Shown: positions 13,060-23,490, counted from the stretch's first letter. The stretch: DNA of 64,000 bases from Siphonodentalium dalli (GCA_032622095.1 CP136062.1:35962918-36026917), one strand, 5' to 3'. The notes: generated from the letters alone by a model not told the origin. Numbers and translations: made by a program.

Positions 13060-13345
13060 AATAAAAAAGCGCCTAGTGTTCGGAAGTTTTTTCCTGACCA
13101 CCCCTGGAGTGGTACAAAATAAATAGATTCATTAGTCTGCAATATAATGGAGATAGAACAATATAGCACTGTCAAAAAAGTGAGTTTTTAAGATGGAACA
13201 AACTTACACAACATCTCATTCAAATTTGGTATACGCTAGACACTACATCTGGTGATTTTCGGACAGGAAATCCCGCACCGTATCGAAAGATACCAAATCA
13301 TTTTCCCGCCAAAATGGGGATAGAACAGTTTAGTTCTGACGAGAA
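13060..13345. repeat. Inverted, diverged copy of the 7.9-10.9 kb repeat
   Basis: CGCCTAGTGTTCGGAA near 13071 and GATAGAACAGTTTAGTTCTG near 13319 are reverse complements of TTCCGAACACTACGCG (near 9030 and 10555) and CAGAACTAAACTGTTCTATC (near 8520 and 10056), in the order expected for one inverted segment. The surrounding match is patchy. Confidence 0.55.
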
Positions 13346-13493
13346 GCAATGTGTTACGATGTCCGACTCAACATGGACCTTAAACAATAATATATGTTAC
13401 TAAGTATAAGTACAATTGTAGTTTCATGACTTTTGCCCACAGGCCCCTGGGACAAAATAGCAGTGAAACCAATATATATACTATACCAGTGAT

Positions 13494-14168
13494 AAGGTTC
13501 ACAAGTCTAATTTTTTGGGAAAACACACCGTCTTTTACATTTCTCATAGATTCTCAAAATCGTTCAACTCAGTCACAATATATTTAATCGTGTCTTATTT
13601 GCCATGCAATTTCCTTTCTTTTTTGGTGTATTTCATTGAATCAAATAAAGGGAAGTCGAGACATGGTACCGGAAACTTGCAATATCTACTGGAAATTTGT
13701 GAGTAAAACGGGTCGTCAGTCTCCCTGTCCGCCTAATATCCTAAAAAATTCTAAAACATTGTCAACTCAGTCAAAATATGCCCTAGTTTATGTTATAGGA
13801 CATACAGTTTTCTTTCGTTTGATACATAACTTGACGAAGTCAATTTAACCGACGTCGACATATCGTACGGGAAATTCTCAAGTTCGGCAATTGCGATCGT
13901 AATAATTGAATTGGTATCCGTGTATAATCACTACTTGCCGGACAGGAAAACTGACGACCGCTTTTCGTCTGTAGGTTTATCTAGTTTTCGATACGATGTC
14001 CCGACTTCCCATCGTTTATTACTATCGAATTATATATCAAAAGAAAGAATTTTCACGGCCAATAAGACACAATGAAATATATTGTGACTGAGAAGAAAGA
14101 TTTTGAGAATCTAGGAGGAATATGATAGATGCTGTGTTTTTCCAAAAATCGGACTTTGTGGGTTCATT
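13494..14168. mobile_element. Foldback element, ~230-bp arms
   Basis: The left arm (13494-13740) and right arm (13925-14168) are imperfect inverted copies. Both contain GATTCTCAAAATC, CTCAGTCACAATATATTT, GTGTCTTATT, GGGAAGTCG and GTCGTCAGT in matching order. The loop is about 180 bp. No transposase frame is present, and target duplications were not identified. Confidence 0.7.
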
Positions 14169-15029
14169 CCACCGAGAAACCACGAACCTAAAAATAGTAA
14201 CCACCAACCCTAATGAAAATCTGACAACCTTAGTGTAAACATATTTTATTATTCCAGATATATGTAAATTAGATTTATGGAGGCATGAACTCAGTATGAG
14301 TGTTCATTGCTTCAAATCTGCTTAATTCAGTGAACATGAACAAATTCTCATTCCATAGACATACAGTTAATACCAGGGTAATGCACATCATAAGGAATAC
14401 ATGGATTTGGCATAAAGCGATAATGATGAATTAAAGCCATATCCAGTAAATCCATATGACACAATTCATGAAGATGTCAAATTTCTACATGAATTTTCGA
14501 AATGTCATTATCAATTACGTTAATTATGATGTATAATTGTCCCGACGGGGACTCCCGACACACTGGTATTTTCAAGGGGTATCAGAAATGGGTGCAGTTA
14601 TACTTGCAGGGATTCACATGTAAGCATATTAATTTGGAATGTAGATAAGTATATTAAAATAGTTAAATTAGTTAATGTCTATGCTGATTCAGGGTTTGTT
14701 CCAGCTGTGCCTGACACCATTATGAATACAGCATGCATTACATTTACTATGTTGTATTTTATTATCACGGACATTGTACACATACATGTAAACCCCCAAG
14801 TTGAATTTCGCACACTGCCCGATTAGTTTGTGTTATCAAAAGCTTTACTTGTGTCACAAAACAGGTTTGAAACCCCCTTCTGGTCATCCAATGAAGAAAT
14901 TATATGGTAATAACCTTGTTCAGATGCACGATTGAATCCGAGTGACGGCACACTTTACATGTACAGGCCTCTATAAAGGGACTTGGTTTCTTTATTTCGT
15001 ATATAATATCTTATGTCTTTGTATAGAGA
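14169..15029. other. Intron sequence without recognisable features
   Basis: Nothing beyond short unrelated open frames was seen. The sequence is AT-rich, without a clear tandem or inverted repeat. Confidence 0.45.
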
Positions 15030-15184
15030 GGATATCCACACTTTTTCAGTTGATATGGGTTATATCTCATGAGTGATGACAACACATTGAATTTCCACGA
15101 GTGGCTTTAGCCACGAGTGGAAATTCAAATGTTTTATCATCAAAAATGAGATTTAACCCATATCCACTGAAAAAGTGTGGATAT
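15030..15184. repeat. Long hairpin, ~69-base arms
   Basis: GGATATCCACACTTTTTCAG at the left and CTGAAAAAGTGTGGATAT at the right are inverted copies that continue through ATGGGTTATATCTCAT and ATTGAATTTCCAC. The centre is near CTTTAG. The downstream sequence to 15345 again contains ATATGGATATCCACAT, so the hairpin may be part of a larger foldback. Confidence 0.8.
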
Positions 15185-15582
15185 TCTGTTTAGTATATAC
15201 TTTAGTTACTTGCCTATGGCCCCCAATGAATGTCAATACATCAGAAATTTCAAGGTGATATCACTCACTAGTGGGATATCACTTATATCACACTGCTAAA
15301 ACCTTACAATTCATGGGCAAGTATATAATAAATATGGATATCCACATAAAGGGAGCGACATAAATATTGTTTAAACCAAATGACAACGCGACATGGAACG
15401 CGCCATATTATAGTCCGTATTATATGCGAATGCCACTCGTGCGAAACTAATGCTCGGGGCATATATAGAGGTTATAGAGTATAGTTCAGCTACCATTGAT
15501 CGATTTTCCTGCCACATATCTAGAGTGTTGTTGCTTGCTGGTCCATAAAAGTACGATGTTTGACGTAGTATCATAAAAGACC

Positions 15583-15810
15583 GTCCTTTCTATTTCTAAT
15601 CAAACTCAAACAGTGAATTAAACAGTGTGTGCTGCTCCTCATGTTACGTCGTCCAGTTAACGTCGCCTTCGTTTTTCTTTTGTAGTTCATAGTTACTGGA
15701 TTGCATGGTTGAAGAGAAATCGCCCATTCGTTTAGAATGTTATGGTTTGTTGTATCTTGAAACGCGAAGTTTTATATAGTCTCATCCCATAAACCGTGAA
15801 TGAAACCTTG
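15583..15810 (+). repeat. Decayed paralogue of the lectin intron/exon border
   Basis: This stretch parallels 16715-16845 (CTATTTCT, GTGTGTGCTGCTCC, CAGTTAACGTCGC, a TTTTGTAG acceptor-like end, then AGTTACTGGAT). It then parallels 16557-16625 (CGCCCATTCGTTTAGAATG, TTGTATCTTGAAACGCGAAG, GTCTCATCC). It is a diverged duplicate of the region just before the terminal lectin exon. It also supplies the empty site for the insertion at 16626-16704. Confidence 0.65.
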
Positions 15811-15864
15811 TTTGCTGCTCACAGGAACGTGGGTAGAGGGTCTCAGCATGTGGGGTGTATACCT

Positions 15865-16230
15865 AGAAATTTTTAACTGCACCCTTAAACCAGACCAATC
15901 CATTGCACCCCCTTGAACCAGACAAATCCATTGTCACCCTTGAACCAGACCAATCAATTGTCACCCCCTTCGATTGGAACTTTCTAACTGGCACCTCCAG
16001 ATATTCAACCTGACACCCCCTGACAATCACCCCTTGAAGCAGACAAATCCATTGTCACCCCCTTCGATTGGAAATTTCTAACTGGCACCTCTAGATATCC
16101 AACCTGACACCACTGACACCGCATGATTGTCACCCCTTGAACCAGACCAATTCATTGTCACCCCATTCGATTGGACATTTCTAACTGGTACCTCCATATA
16201 TCCAACCTGACACCCCTCACACCCCCTGAG
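15865..16230. repeat. ~95-103-bp C-rich minisatellite, ~3.5 copies
   Basis: TTCGATTGGA recurs near 15969, 16063 and 16166. Units contain ATTGTCACCCC, TTTCTAACTGGCACCTC and CCAACCTGACACC. It lies in the lectin intron. Confidence 0.8.
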
Positions 16231-16453
16231 GTTGAGAACATTTCCAACTGATAGCCATTTCAGACCAAACGTGTTACCCACAGTAGATAAATATGATGCT
16301 GTTGGTATAAAAACAACAAAGTCCCCAATAATTACTCGTTTGAATATCAATAAAATCAGAACAAGTTAAACCTATAAATATGTGGTGTAACGTGTCCAAC
16401 TAACGTTGTGCCAAACACGATATTTCCAACTGTTGAACATTTCGACCAAAGTT

Positions 16454-16474
16454 GGGGGGGGGGGGGGGGGGGGG
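16454..16474 (+). repeat. Run of 21 G
   Basis: An uninterrupted G homopolymer follows CAAAGTT. It could form quadruplex DNA and is also a place where assemblies mis-call length. Confidence 0.85.
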
Positions 16475-16625
16475 TAAGCCACCCCAAACAAACCTTATCA
16501 CCACGTCCCTGGCTGCTCCGGATAACTATATACGTAATTCAGTTAAAGTTGTCTATACCGCCCGCTCCTTTAGAATGTTATAGTTTGTTGTATCTTGAAA
16601 TGCGAAGTTCAATGTAGTCTCATCC

Positions 16626-16704
16626 ACAGGTCCCCAGAACAAAAATTGACCCCACCCCCAATAATAATTGGGGGTGGGGTCAATTTTTGTTCTGGGGAAC
16701 TGTG
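16626..16704. mobile_element. 79-bp palindromic MITE-like insertion
   Basis: The core (16632-16697) is a perfect inverted repeat with 31-base arms beginning CCCCAGAACAAAAATTG and a 4-base AATA loop. The arms extend outward with one mismatch to CACAGGT/AACTGTG. It is bracketed by the 9-bp direct repeat GTCTCATCC (16617-16625 and 16705-16713). The paralogous site at 15779-15787 has a single GTCTCATCC and no insert, which shows that this is an insertion. Confidence 0.88.
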
Positions 16705-16820
16705 GTCTCATCCCAATCCGCCCATTTCTATTTCTCATTAAATTCATAAACCGTGAATGAAACCCAGTGTGTTGCTCCGGATACGACCTCATTCAGTTAA
16801 CGTCGCATTATATTCTCTAT

Positions 16821-17103
16821 TACAGACACAGGTTACTGGATAGACGGGAGTGAGACCCAGTGTGTTGCCCCTGATACGACCCATTCAGTTAACGTCGCAT
16901 TATATTCTATATTACAGCCCGTGAGTACTGGATAGACGGGAGTGAGACCCAGTGTGCTGCCCCTGATACGACCTCATTCAGTTAATGTCACATTATATTC
17001 TATATTACAGCCCGTGAGTACTGGATAGACGGGAGTGAGACCCAGTGTGCTGCCCCTGATACTACCTCATTCAGTTAACGTCACATTATGTTCTTTATTA
17101 CAG
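16821..17103 (+). repeat. Tandem decoy 3' splice sites (92-93-bp units)
   Basis: TACTGGATAGACGGGAG occurs at 16834 (with GGT before it), 16926 and 17019, then at 17112 inside the true exon, with spacings of 92, 93 and 93. Each unit has a TATTACAG-like acceptor followed by bases encoding YWIDGS, then a diverged GAGACCCAGTGTGCTGCC tail. The units are duplicates of the acceptor and the first codons of the lectin exon, so several competing acceptors precede the real one. Only the last leads into the full CTLD frame. Confidence 0.9.
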
Positions 17104-17315
17104 ACCAATTTTACTGGATAGACGGGAGCGACGCGGCGCACGAGGGGAGCTGGATCAATACGGACGGTAGCTCGATGTTCACCAATTGGGGATCCGGGTG
17201 GGGGAATCAAGGGACCTCATCTAACTGTGTGGTGCTGCGTGGTGCTCAGTACTACTATCTCGATTTCACATGTACATCTACCAGGCGTTATATCTGCGAA
17301 ATCATTACAGGATAG
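17104..17315 (+). CDS. C-type lectin domain, C-terminal half (terminal exon)
   Basis: After the TTTATTACAG acceptor the exon starts with two bases that complete the codon begun at 2081 (Asn). It then reads QFYWIDGSD, the hallmark W-I-G strand of CTLDs. This is followed by GSWINTDGSSMFTNW, the ligand-loop region GSGWGNQGTSSNCVVL, YYYLDFTC, and RRYICEI before a TAG stop. The three cysteines (SNC, FTC, YIC) are the expected partners for the core disulphides. The canonical EPN/QPD calcium-sugar motif is replaced by GWG, and WND by YLD, so classical calcium-dependent mannose or galactose binding is doubtful. With the exon at 1908-2081 the domain is about 127 residues, the usual CTLD size. The stop follows directly, so the CTLD is the C-terminal end of the protein. 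Confidence 0.9.
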
Positions 17316-18388
17316 CCCACGTATCTTGTTTATATGGTTTCCGCAGATGTACATGTATATATGATCCGGCATGGTTTCCGCAGATGTATATATGATCTCC
17401 GTATTATCAACCATCCACCTGCGTCCACAGGTTTTAGTTCTACTCAGATGTGGGACTCCGTGAGAGATTTGAATTACATATGTGGCCGCGTCTTTCGGTG
17501 AATACTCAAATTGCTAAACTGGTTAAAGAAACACACACAAAACTATATTAGGCGAGATTATACATCTATTACAACTATCATATTACATTATAGATTATAC
17601 ATGATTGTATTACAACTATCTATTTCTCATTGATTACTAAAACATTCTGAGATATTATACATGTACATAAATCACAACTATATATTTCTCATTGGTTACC
17701 GTAACATTCGGAGAGATTATACATGTACATATATCACAACTATATATGTATCATTGGTTACCGTAACATTCGTAACATGTACATGTAGTACAAATATATC
17801 TAATTATCGTTGATTACCACAACATAATATGACGCATTACAGCATCGTGTTCTAATATTTACGATGGTAGCACGATGATCACAACCGTTGTGTTAAAGGC
17901 ACTCAAGGCATTCGAACTGAAAATACTTTTAAAAATATTTAAAATCACGTAAAAAAAACGTGAAAATAAATATCGCTTGTTCTTGTTTCGTTATAAATAA
18001 CCATCCAGTAACAATATGTCATGCGTCGAAACCACGTTATAATTATAAACATCAACTGTGCTAAATTGCTGATTTCACTATACGCTTATTGCAAACAGCA
18101 CTATCTCTTTCAAATAAGATGATTAAATCAAGACAATGAAGATTAGAAAATATTGAATCATTAAAATTCTGAAAAACACATAAAAAAGGTTTCAACATTA
18201 AAATATCGTTGTTGTGTAATTGTTGTTAATGAACATAAAGAAAAAGACTATATATTAGTTCATTTTCTTGGTAGGGATGTTTTACAGTATATTATATGAA
18301 TTGTTCCCATGTACCCACTGAGAAGATATTGAGTCCATTTCACTATAAACTACCGTTTATGACCATATCGGGCTAATACATATTACAA
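17316..18388. other. Lectin 3' flank with a ~62-bp repeat
   Basis: No gene is seen. Between about 17545 and 17800 there are roughly four diverged ~62-bp units sharing GATTATACATGTACATA, ATCACAACTATATAT and CTCATTGGTTACCGTAACA. The remainder is AT-rich; a lectin poly(A) site would lie here, but I cannot assign one. Confidence 0.6.
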
Positions 18389-18864
18389 AGGGTACGTTCA
18401 TACACTCGCAAGTTTCCGCGGTTATTTTTTTCAGGAATATCGTCGTAGAAAACGATATGGTGCCAGAAAATATGCAGATAAAATAAATGAAGCTGTGACA
18501 TGCACAGCTAACTACGTCCGAAGTAAAATATGTGCAGTTCCACTTGCAGCGATGCTATAGAAATGTGTCTGTAAATAGTATGCAATTAATTTTCTCACAA
18601 GAATAAATTATACATGAATTTGAAAGCAAATGTCAGTAGCACGGTAAACATGTGGAACGACAGCAAAATTACATCTCACGTAGTTAACGGTGCATGGTAG
18701 AAATGCATTGTATATGTATGTTTACATCCTCACATATAGTTAACGGTGGTAGGGATGCATTGTATATGCCTGTGTCCGTTCATATTATGGCACCATAATG
18801 GTGTTCTCTCTGCAAATCATACTCTGCAATTTTGTGCAACCTTGTGAGCATATGAACGTACCCT
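18389..18864. mobile_element. 476-bp TIR element (non-autonomous)
   Basis: The left end AGGGTACGTTCATACACTC is mirrored by GAGCATATGAACGTACCCT at the right, and matching weakens after about 30 bases. There is no open frame. A target duplication is not evident. Confidence 0.7.
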
Positions 18865-18957
18865 CGGTCTCACATCAGGCGAAGATTTTACACCGGAAGA
18901 ATGACTTGATTTCTCTCGGATAGAATTCGTCGATCGAGCACTAAACTGTCTGTACGT

Positions 18958-19826
18958 GGAGACCCTATAAAAGCGATTTGAAACAAATAGTATAAAAGCC
19001 CAGCTGGGCTGCCCAGCTGGGCGTTATTAGAGTAAACTCCAAATTAAAGGATATCTTGGACGCAATAGTGATCGATTGTTACTTTTGGACAACTAATATA
19101 TTTATTTCTTTGCGAATATCCCGAAAACTTGCCATCATAAAGCTTTCGGAGCGAATATAGCAGTCCGAAGCATCGACGGGTGACCGAAGTAAATTTTCGC
19201 TAAATTTCACTCAGTTTTTGGCTATTTTCTAATTCTATGCATCAATACAAGGATGTTTACATGTTGTAACACAACAAGTGACCATTTTTTTTAAATACAT
19301 ACTAAAGGGTTTTTCTAAGTACATCTTTTAAAACGAGTTTTGAGACGATATCTATCGAATGACGTGGAACCGCTCAGCTGGGCACTTTCGATAAATATTT
19401 TCTTCGCAGATTTTTGCATATTTCTACATTTTAACACCAATTCTGGTGCGCCCTGGAGTACAAACATTACAAATGATCATATTTCGTTCCACACATCAAC
19501 GTTTTATTAAAATTTAAATTATTTGAAACGAGTATTTACATGATTTTGATGAGTGTTCGTCCAACCGCGCTTACGATTATGATCAACGTTTTTTAACGAT
19601 TTCTTCGATAAATATCGTCTCAAAACTCGTTTTAAAAGATGTTCTTATAAAAACCCTTTAATGTGTATGTTTAAAAATGGTCACTTGTTATGTTACAACA
19701 TGGAAACATCTTTGTATTGATGTATAAAATTAGTTAGTTGTCCAAAAGTAATAATCAATCACTATTGCGTCCAAGATATCCTTTAATTTGGAGTTTACTC
19801 TAATACCGCGCTTTTATAGGGTCTCC
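18958..19826. mobile_element. 869-bp foldback transposon with 7-bp TSD
   Basis: The ends are GGAGACCCTATAAAAGCG and CGCGCTTTTATAGGGTCTCC, flanked by TGTACGT on both sides (18951-18957 and 19827-19833). Inverted arms continue through GAGTAAACTCCAAATTAAAG, GGATATCTTGGACGCAATAG and the AACGAGTTTTGAGACGATAT block. The right arm is shorter than the left, so it carries a deletion. GCCCAGCTGGGC palindromes lie inside the left end. A 7- or 8-bp duplication suggests a hAT-like origin, but no transposase remains. Confidence 0.85.
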
Positions 19827-19833
19827 TGTACGT

Positions 19834-21010
19834 GCCTCTCTCTATATATATAGCAATCACGAATACCTATATACACATTGTTCAAAGAGTCAAGATAACC
19901 ATACAAAAACATACGGAGAGAATATATGTGAATTGCGATTTATTCTTGAATTATATATTCAAACTTATATGTGTCCAATTTATTTTTTATAACTCGCGTT
20001 AGGACGTAAGTCGAGTGGGACTGACTGGCCACCCACCCCAAGGGAACACGTTTACAGATTCCGTACCTGATATGGCAACACACAACTAGTATATTTATAC
20101 CTTTTCTAGCCGACAATAATTTAATAATTTGGTCGAAGACATGAACGAGTGTGTCACCCCTTACCCCACCCAAACTGAATCCTGATTAAATCCTGAATAC
20201 TAGTTAACAGAGAGGGTGAATCCTGCTTACAAATTAAGAAAATATGGTACACATAAATAGAGGATCTACTACAAGTCCCCAGTTTATAGGTTGCTGCAAT
20301 ATAGTTGGTGAAATTGAAACATGGTGATAAATTGACCCGTATAGTGGCACGAGATAGATGCAGTTGACCTCAGACGACTTAAAGGGAAACGTAAAGCAAT
20401 ACAGAACGTTTCTTATCAGCTTAGAAGATATGTGCGTTGGTACAGATGAATCACGTGACACGGACGAATCGATCGAAGTCCGCTCCGAGCAGCCAACGTG
20501 ACACTCCGAGTTTTTGAGTTATTTTTGGAGACAGGAATTTAAAACTCCGCACTAAACCAACGACTCCGGACAAATGGAGAGGTATGTGTTATCTGTTTTA
20601 GGTTTGCCCAGTAATGTTGTTATTGTACAGCACGCTGTGAATGATGGAACGACAGAGAAAACGATATATAATGCAATAGGTGTGTCAGAAAATGGTCAAA
20701 CATGACGAAAATACCGGCAATGTTGAGAAAACATCCATTATTTTGAACGGAAAAATACACTACTTGCTATTCACGATTACATGTATTTTAAGCCAAATAT
20801 TACCGCAAGCCGCTCCATAAATTTTAGCCCAAAATTCCCCATAATAATCATGGTGGTGAAGGGTGGTGTAGCGATGATTTTGCCAACGAAGCTGAACGGT
20901 GATAGTCAACGAGGCCCCTCCGAGTGACTATACAGAGGATACGATTACGAAATGGAGTTTTACGTTTTATAGTATTTAAAATGGCGCTGCTTTGGCCCGA
21001 GTTTCTCTGA
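19834..21010. other. Intergenic; a fragment of LINE-like sequence at the right end
   Basis: No gene is supported. Near 20970-21010, on the - strand, a short frame RVRETRAKAAPF parallels RVRETRPIKQCQFY in the LINE fragment at 21640-22005, so a third scrap of the same LINE lies here. ATGGAGAGGTATGT at 20575-20588 could be a start codon with a splice donor, but nothing else supports it. Confidence 0.4.
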
Positions 21011-21204
21011 CTCGCAAATGCTATACTCCTTGATGTTGGAAGGTGGCGCAGGTCACCTAAAATAACTTGGCTGTGCATTGATTGTTGCATAAGAATTAAG
21101 GGTTATCCTGAATGTTATATCACTCCAACTGCACTGCGCTGATTTAAAATAGGCATGCATGGACCCTACAATAATGAATATCCACGGATCTACAGTCTGT
21201 TCCA

Positions 21205-21475
21205 AAGATTACAATAGAATAGAATATTTATTGCAATACACCAATTATATAGGCAGTTGCAAGTTACATAATGATTAAACATGTAAAACACAAAATGATA
21301 TACATTGCGTTTAACAAATGTTGTACGCAAAACCGTGTCAGGTTTTTACTCAGTTTTCAAAGATACCATTCTGATAAAGAACAACTGGATCATGTTGCAT
21401 ACGGTATTTATGATCTTTACATCATCATTTCTCATAATCTTTCGAAATTGTTCACTGTCACTCATCTTCAATATC
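21205..21475 (-). pseudogene. LINE 3' end, copy 2 (reverse transcriptase C-terminus)
   Basis: Read on the - strand, a short frame contains KMSDSEQFRKIMRNDDVK and ends in a stop. It aligns with EMTNCEQFRFIMQNEQ in the neighbouring fragment. The 3' tail reads TGCAATAAATATTCTATTCT, a typical LINE A-rich or repeat tail. The piece is truncated and has several stops. It is a non-LTR retrotransposon remnant of unresolved clade, inserted beside a sister copy. Confidence 0.6.
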
Positions 21476-21639
21476 TCGATAACATATTTGCCTTAGATCG
21501 GAGTATTCATTTAATGCATTTCAGTTTCAACACCTGTTGATCGCACATTGTGGAAATGTGAATAATACTATGGAATAACGATTGTGCTGCCAATTAAAAG
21601 ATATACTGAACAAACAAGTCATATCAATAAGATAAGATA

Positions 21640-22005
21640 AGATGTAATGCAAAATACACCCAATGGGCAGTTGCACGTATAATAAACAGAAAACAGGCCG
21701 AATTATGTAACATATAACGTTAACGGTTGCAATTTGTTCATTCTGCATAATAAATCTGAACTGTTCACAATTAGTCATTTCTAACAAATGAGGGCTCGTT
21801 TCAATTATGTCCTTTACCTAAGTTTCACGAATACTTTCGTAGGCCTGACATTCTAAGGTGAAATTATATTCTGTCTCAATTTGTTTTGAATTACACGCAG
21901 AACACAATGATTCTCTCACACGTTTTGGGGGCTGTTTGTGTCTCCCTTTTTTGCGTCTTGGTATATAAAACTGGCACTGCTTTATAGGCCGAGTTTCTCT
22001 CACTC
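21640..22005 (-). pseudogene. LINE 3' end, copy 1 (reverse transcriptase C-terminus)
   Basis: The - strand frame carries a C-x2-C zinc-finger-like motif (CSACNSKQIETEYNFTLEC) followed by QAYESIRET. This is the usual end of non-LTR reverse transcriptases, where a C-x2-C...H/N-x4-C motif precedes a Y-x2-I-R segment. A stop interrupts it near 21829 and the same frame resumes as PHLLEMTNCEQFRFIM. The 3' tail is a CTTATCTTATC microsatellite near 21635. It is 5'-truncated and dead. Confidence 0.7.
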
Positions 22006-22012
22006 GCTATTG

Positions 22013-22053
22013 ACTTATTTATGTAATAAGTGGTACTTATTACATAAATAAGT
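22013..22053. repeat. Perfect 19-bp-arm hairpin
   Basis: ACTTATTTATGTAATAAGT, a 3-base GGT loop, then its exact reverse complement. It sits directly upstream of the LINE copy 1 fragment. Confidence 0.9.
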
Positions 22054-22096
22054 TAATACCTATAGAATCGTTATGTCCTAATTTTCAGAAAACGAT

Positions 22097-22548
22097 AAAT
22101 GAGGCCCCCACCCCCCCCCCCATTTTCGTACGCCGTATTCCTTGCCCTGTTATGAGATACGCCGTATTCCGGCCCATCTGATAGGAGGTATTCGGTATTC
22201 CAAAAATACCGGTATTCGTACGCCGACCTTCCAAAAAATGATCATAATAATAATATAAATGCGATTTTTATCAAAATAAATTCACGGTTTGACATACAGA
22301 TCGTCGATCATCGTCACTTTAGATAATTTTAGACGTGGACACTGCGGGATGACCAGCGTTCGTACTCTGTATTACAAGTTTTACTATCATGTTGCCTTTT
22401 AGATCCTTTTATCATCAATAAATTATCTTATCTGATCTTAACTGGTACTCCGTATTCCATATGGCTGTTAACTGGTATTCCGTATTCCACCCTCTGTGTT
22501 AAGTGGTATTCCAGGGCGGTGTGGGCGGGGGCCTCGTAAATGGGAATA
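22097..22548. mobile_element. Small inverted-end element rich in CCGTATTCC
   Basis: AATGAGGCCCCCACC at the left is mirrored by GGGCGGGGGCCTCGTAA at the right. The inside repeats CGTATTCC and GGTATTCC at irregular spacing. It is nested in the 21011-23196 element. Confidence 0.55.
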
Positions 22549-22602
22549 ACCCATTCCACTCATAAAAAGTATAAACTGTCTTCCAAAACTCAGTTCCACA
22601 GC

Positions 22603-22700
22603 TTATATATATGAAGCAAACGTTAGGGACTCTTAAATATATGGAGCAAACGTTAGGGGCTCTTAATATATGAACCAAACGTTAGGGACTCATAAAAATT
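22603..22700. repeat. ~31-bp tandem repeat, three copies
   Basis: Units read TATATGAAGCAAACGTTAGG plus GACTCTTAAA with small changes. Three consecutive copies. Confidence 0.85.
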
Positions 22701-23224
22701 GTCCAAAGTCTGCTCGTGTGGTGTGGCATGGGAATGTCGTCTTGGGTCGTCTGCATCTTGAATACCTTTCCTATACATTTACATGTACCACAATCTTCTT
22801 TCCTTGGTCGAATCTGGTTCTTCCTATATTTCTTTTTCTGAAAAACACGGACATAATGAGCCTAATGGTTAACTCATGTATGTACTAATATGTATATATA
22901 TTCGTATGTCTTGTTAGGTCCGTATATCGTTGGTCGGGCAATCGCTATCCCATATTATTATTCGTGCACATGTTGGAATCTTTGGAACAGACTGTAGATC
23001 AGTAAACATGCATTATTGCTAGATCCATGCCCATGATGCCTATTTTGAGTCAGCACAGTGCCGCTGGAGGCAATGGAGTGAGATAAACAGTTAATTCAGG
23101 ACAACCATTATGTCTGTGCAACAATCAGTATACAGCCAAGTTATTGTATGTGAATAGTGCCATCTTACCAGCACCAAGAAGTAAAACATTTGCGAGCCAT
23201 TCTATACACACTTTGAAATAACAA

Positions 23225-23490
23225 GCCATATAGGTACTAAGGTAGTGCCAATATGTCTGTTAGTACCAGACCAACGGGTACCGAGAAGAATTTGGTTCTA
23301 AATATTGATATAGTACCACACATGTTGGTATTATCCACTCTCGGAACCCAAATGTTAGCCACGTGATGGCATCACGTGGTAATTAATTTGGCACTAGCGC
23401 GATCTCGGTACCCAAGTGTAACCCACGTGATGGCATCACGTGATATAATTCTTTTGGTACTAGCCGATCTCGATAAAATGGCGGCGTTCA
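23225..23490 (+). promoter_or_regulatory. Paired E-box palindromes before a YY1-like site
   Basis: CACGTGATGGCATCACGTG occurs twice (23360-23378 and 23424-23442) within a ~65-bp duplicated block that also holds CTCGGTACCCAA and GGTACTAG. Each copy contains two CACGTGA boxes, the binding class of USF/TFE-type bHLH factors. Shortly after is AAAATGGCGGC (near 23476), a YY1-like core-promoter match. No coding exon downstream is convincing, so promoter function is inference. Confidence 0.4.

Larger units (their letters stand above)
21011..23196. mobile_element. ~2.2-kb inverted-repeat element containing LINE scraps
   Basis: The left arm (21011-21212) begins CTCGCAAATG and contains AATAACTTGGCTGTGCA, GATTGTTGCA, TTAAAATAGGCATGCATGG and ATCTACAGTCTGTTCCAAAG. 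The right arm (22977-23196) holds the inverted counterparts in the same order and ends CATTTGCGAG. Arms are roughly 200-220 bp and diverged. Between them lie two LINE 3' ends and a smaller element. No transposase or target duplication was found. Confidence 0.7.

Noticed and set aside
16553-16792. 79-codon - strand frame
   Set aside because: It runs through the 79-bp palindromic insertion and has no domain.
20460-20600. First exon starting ATGGAGAG with a GTATGT donor
   Set aside because: Three codons only; no promoter element or downstream exon to support it.
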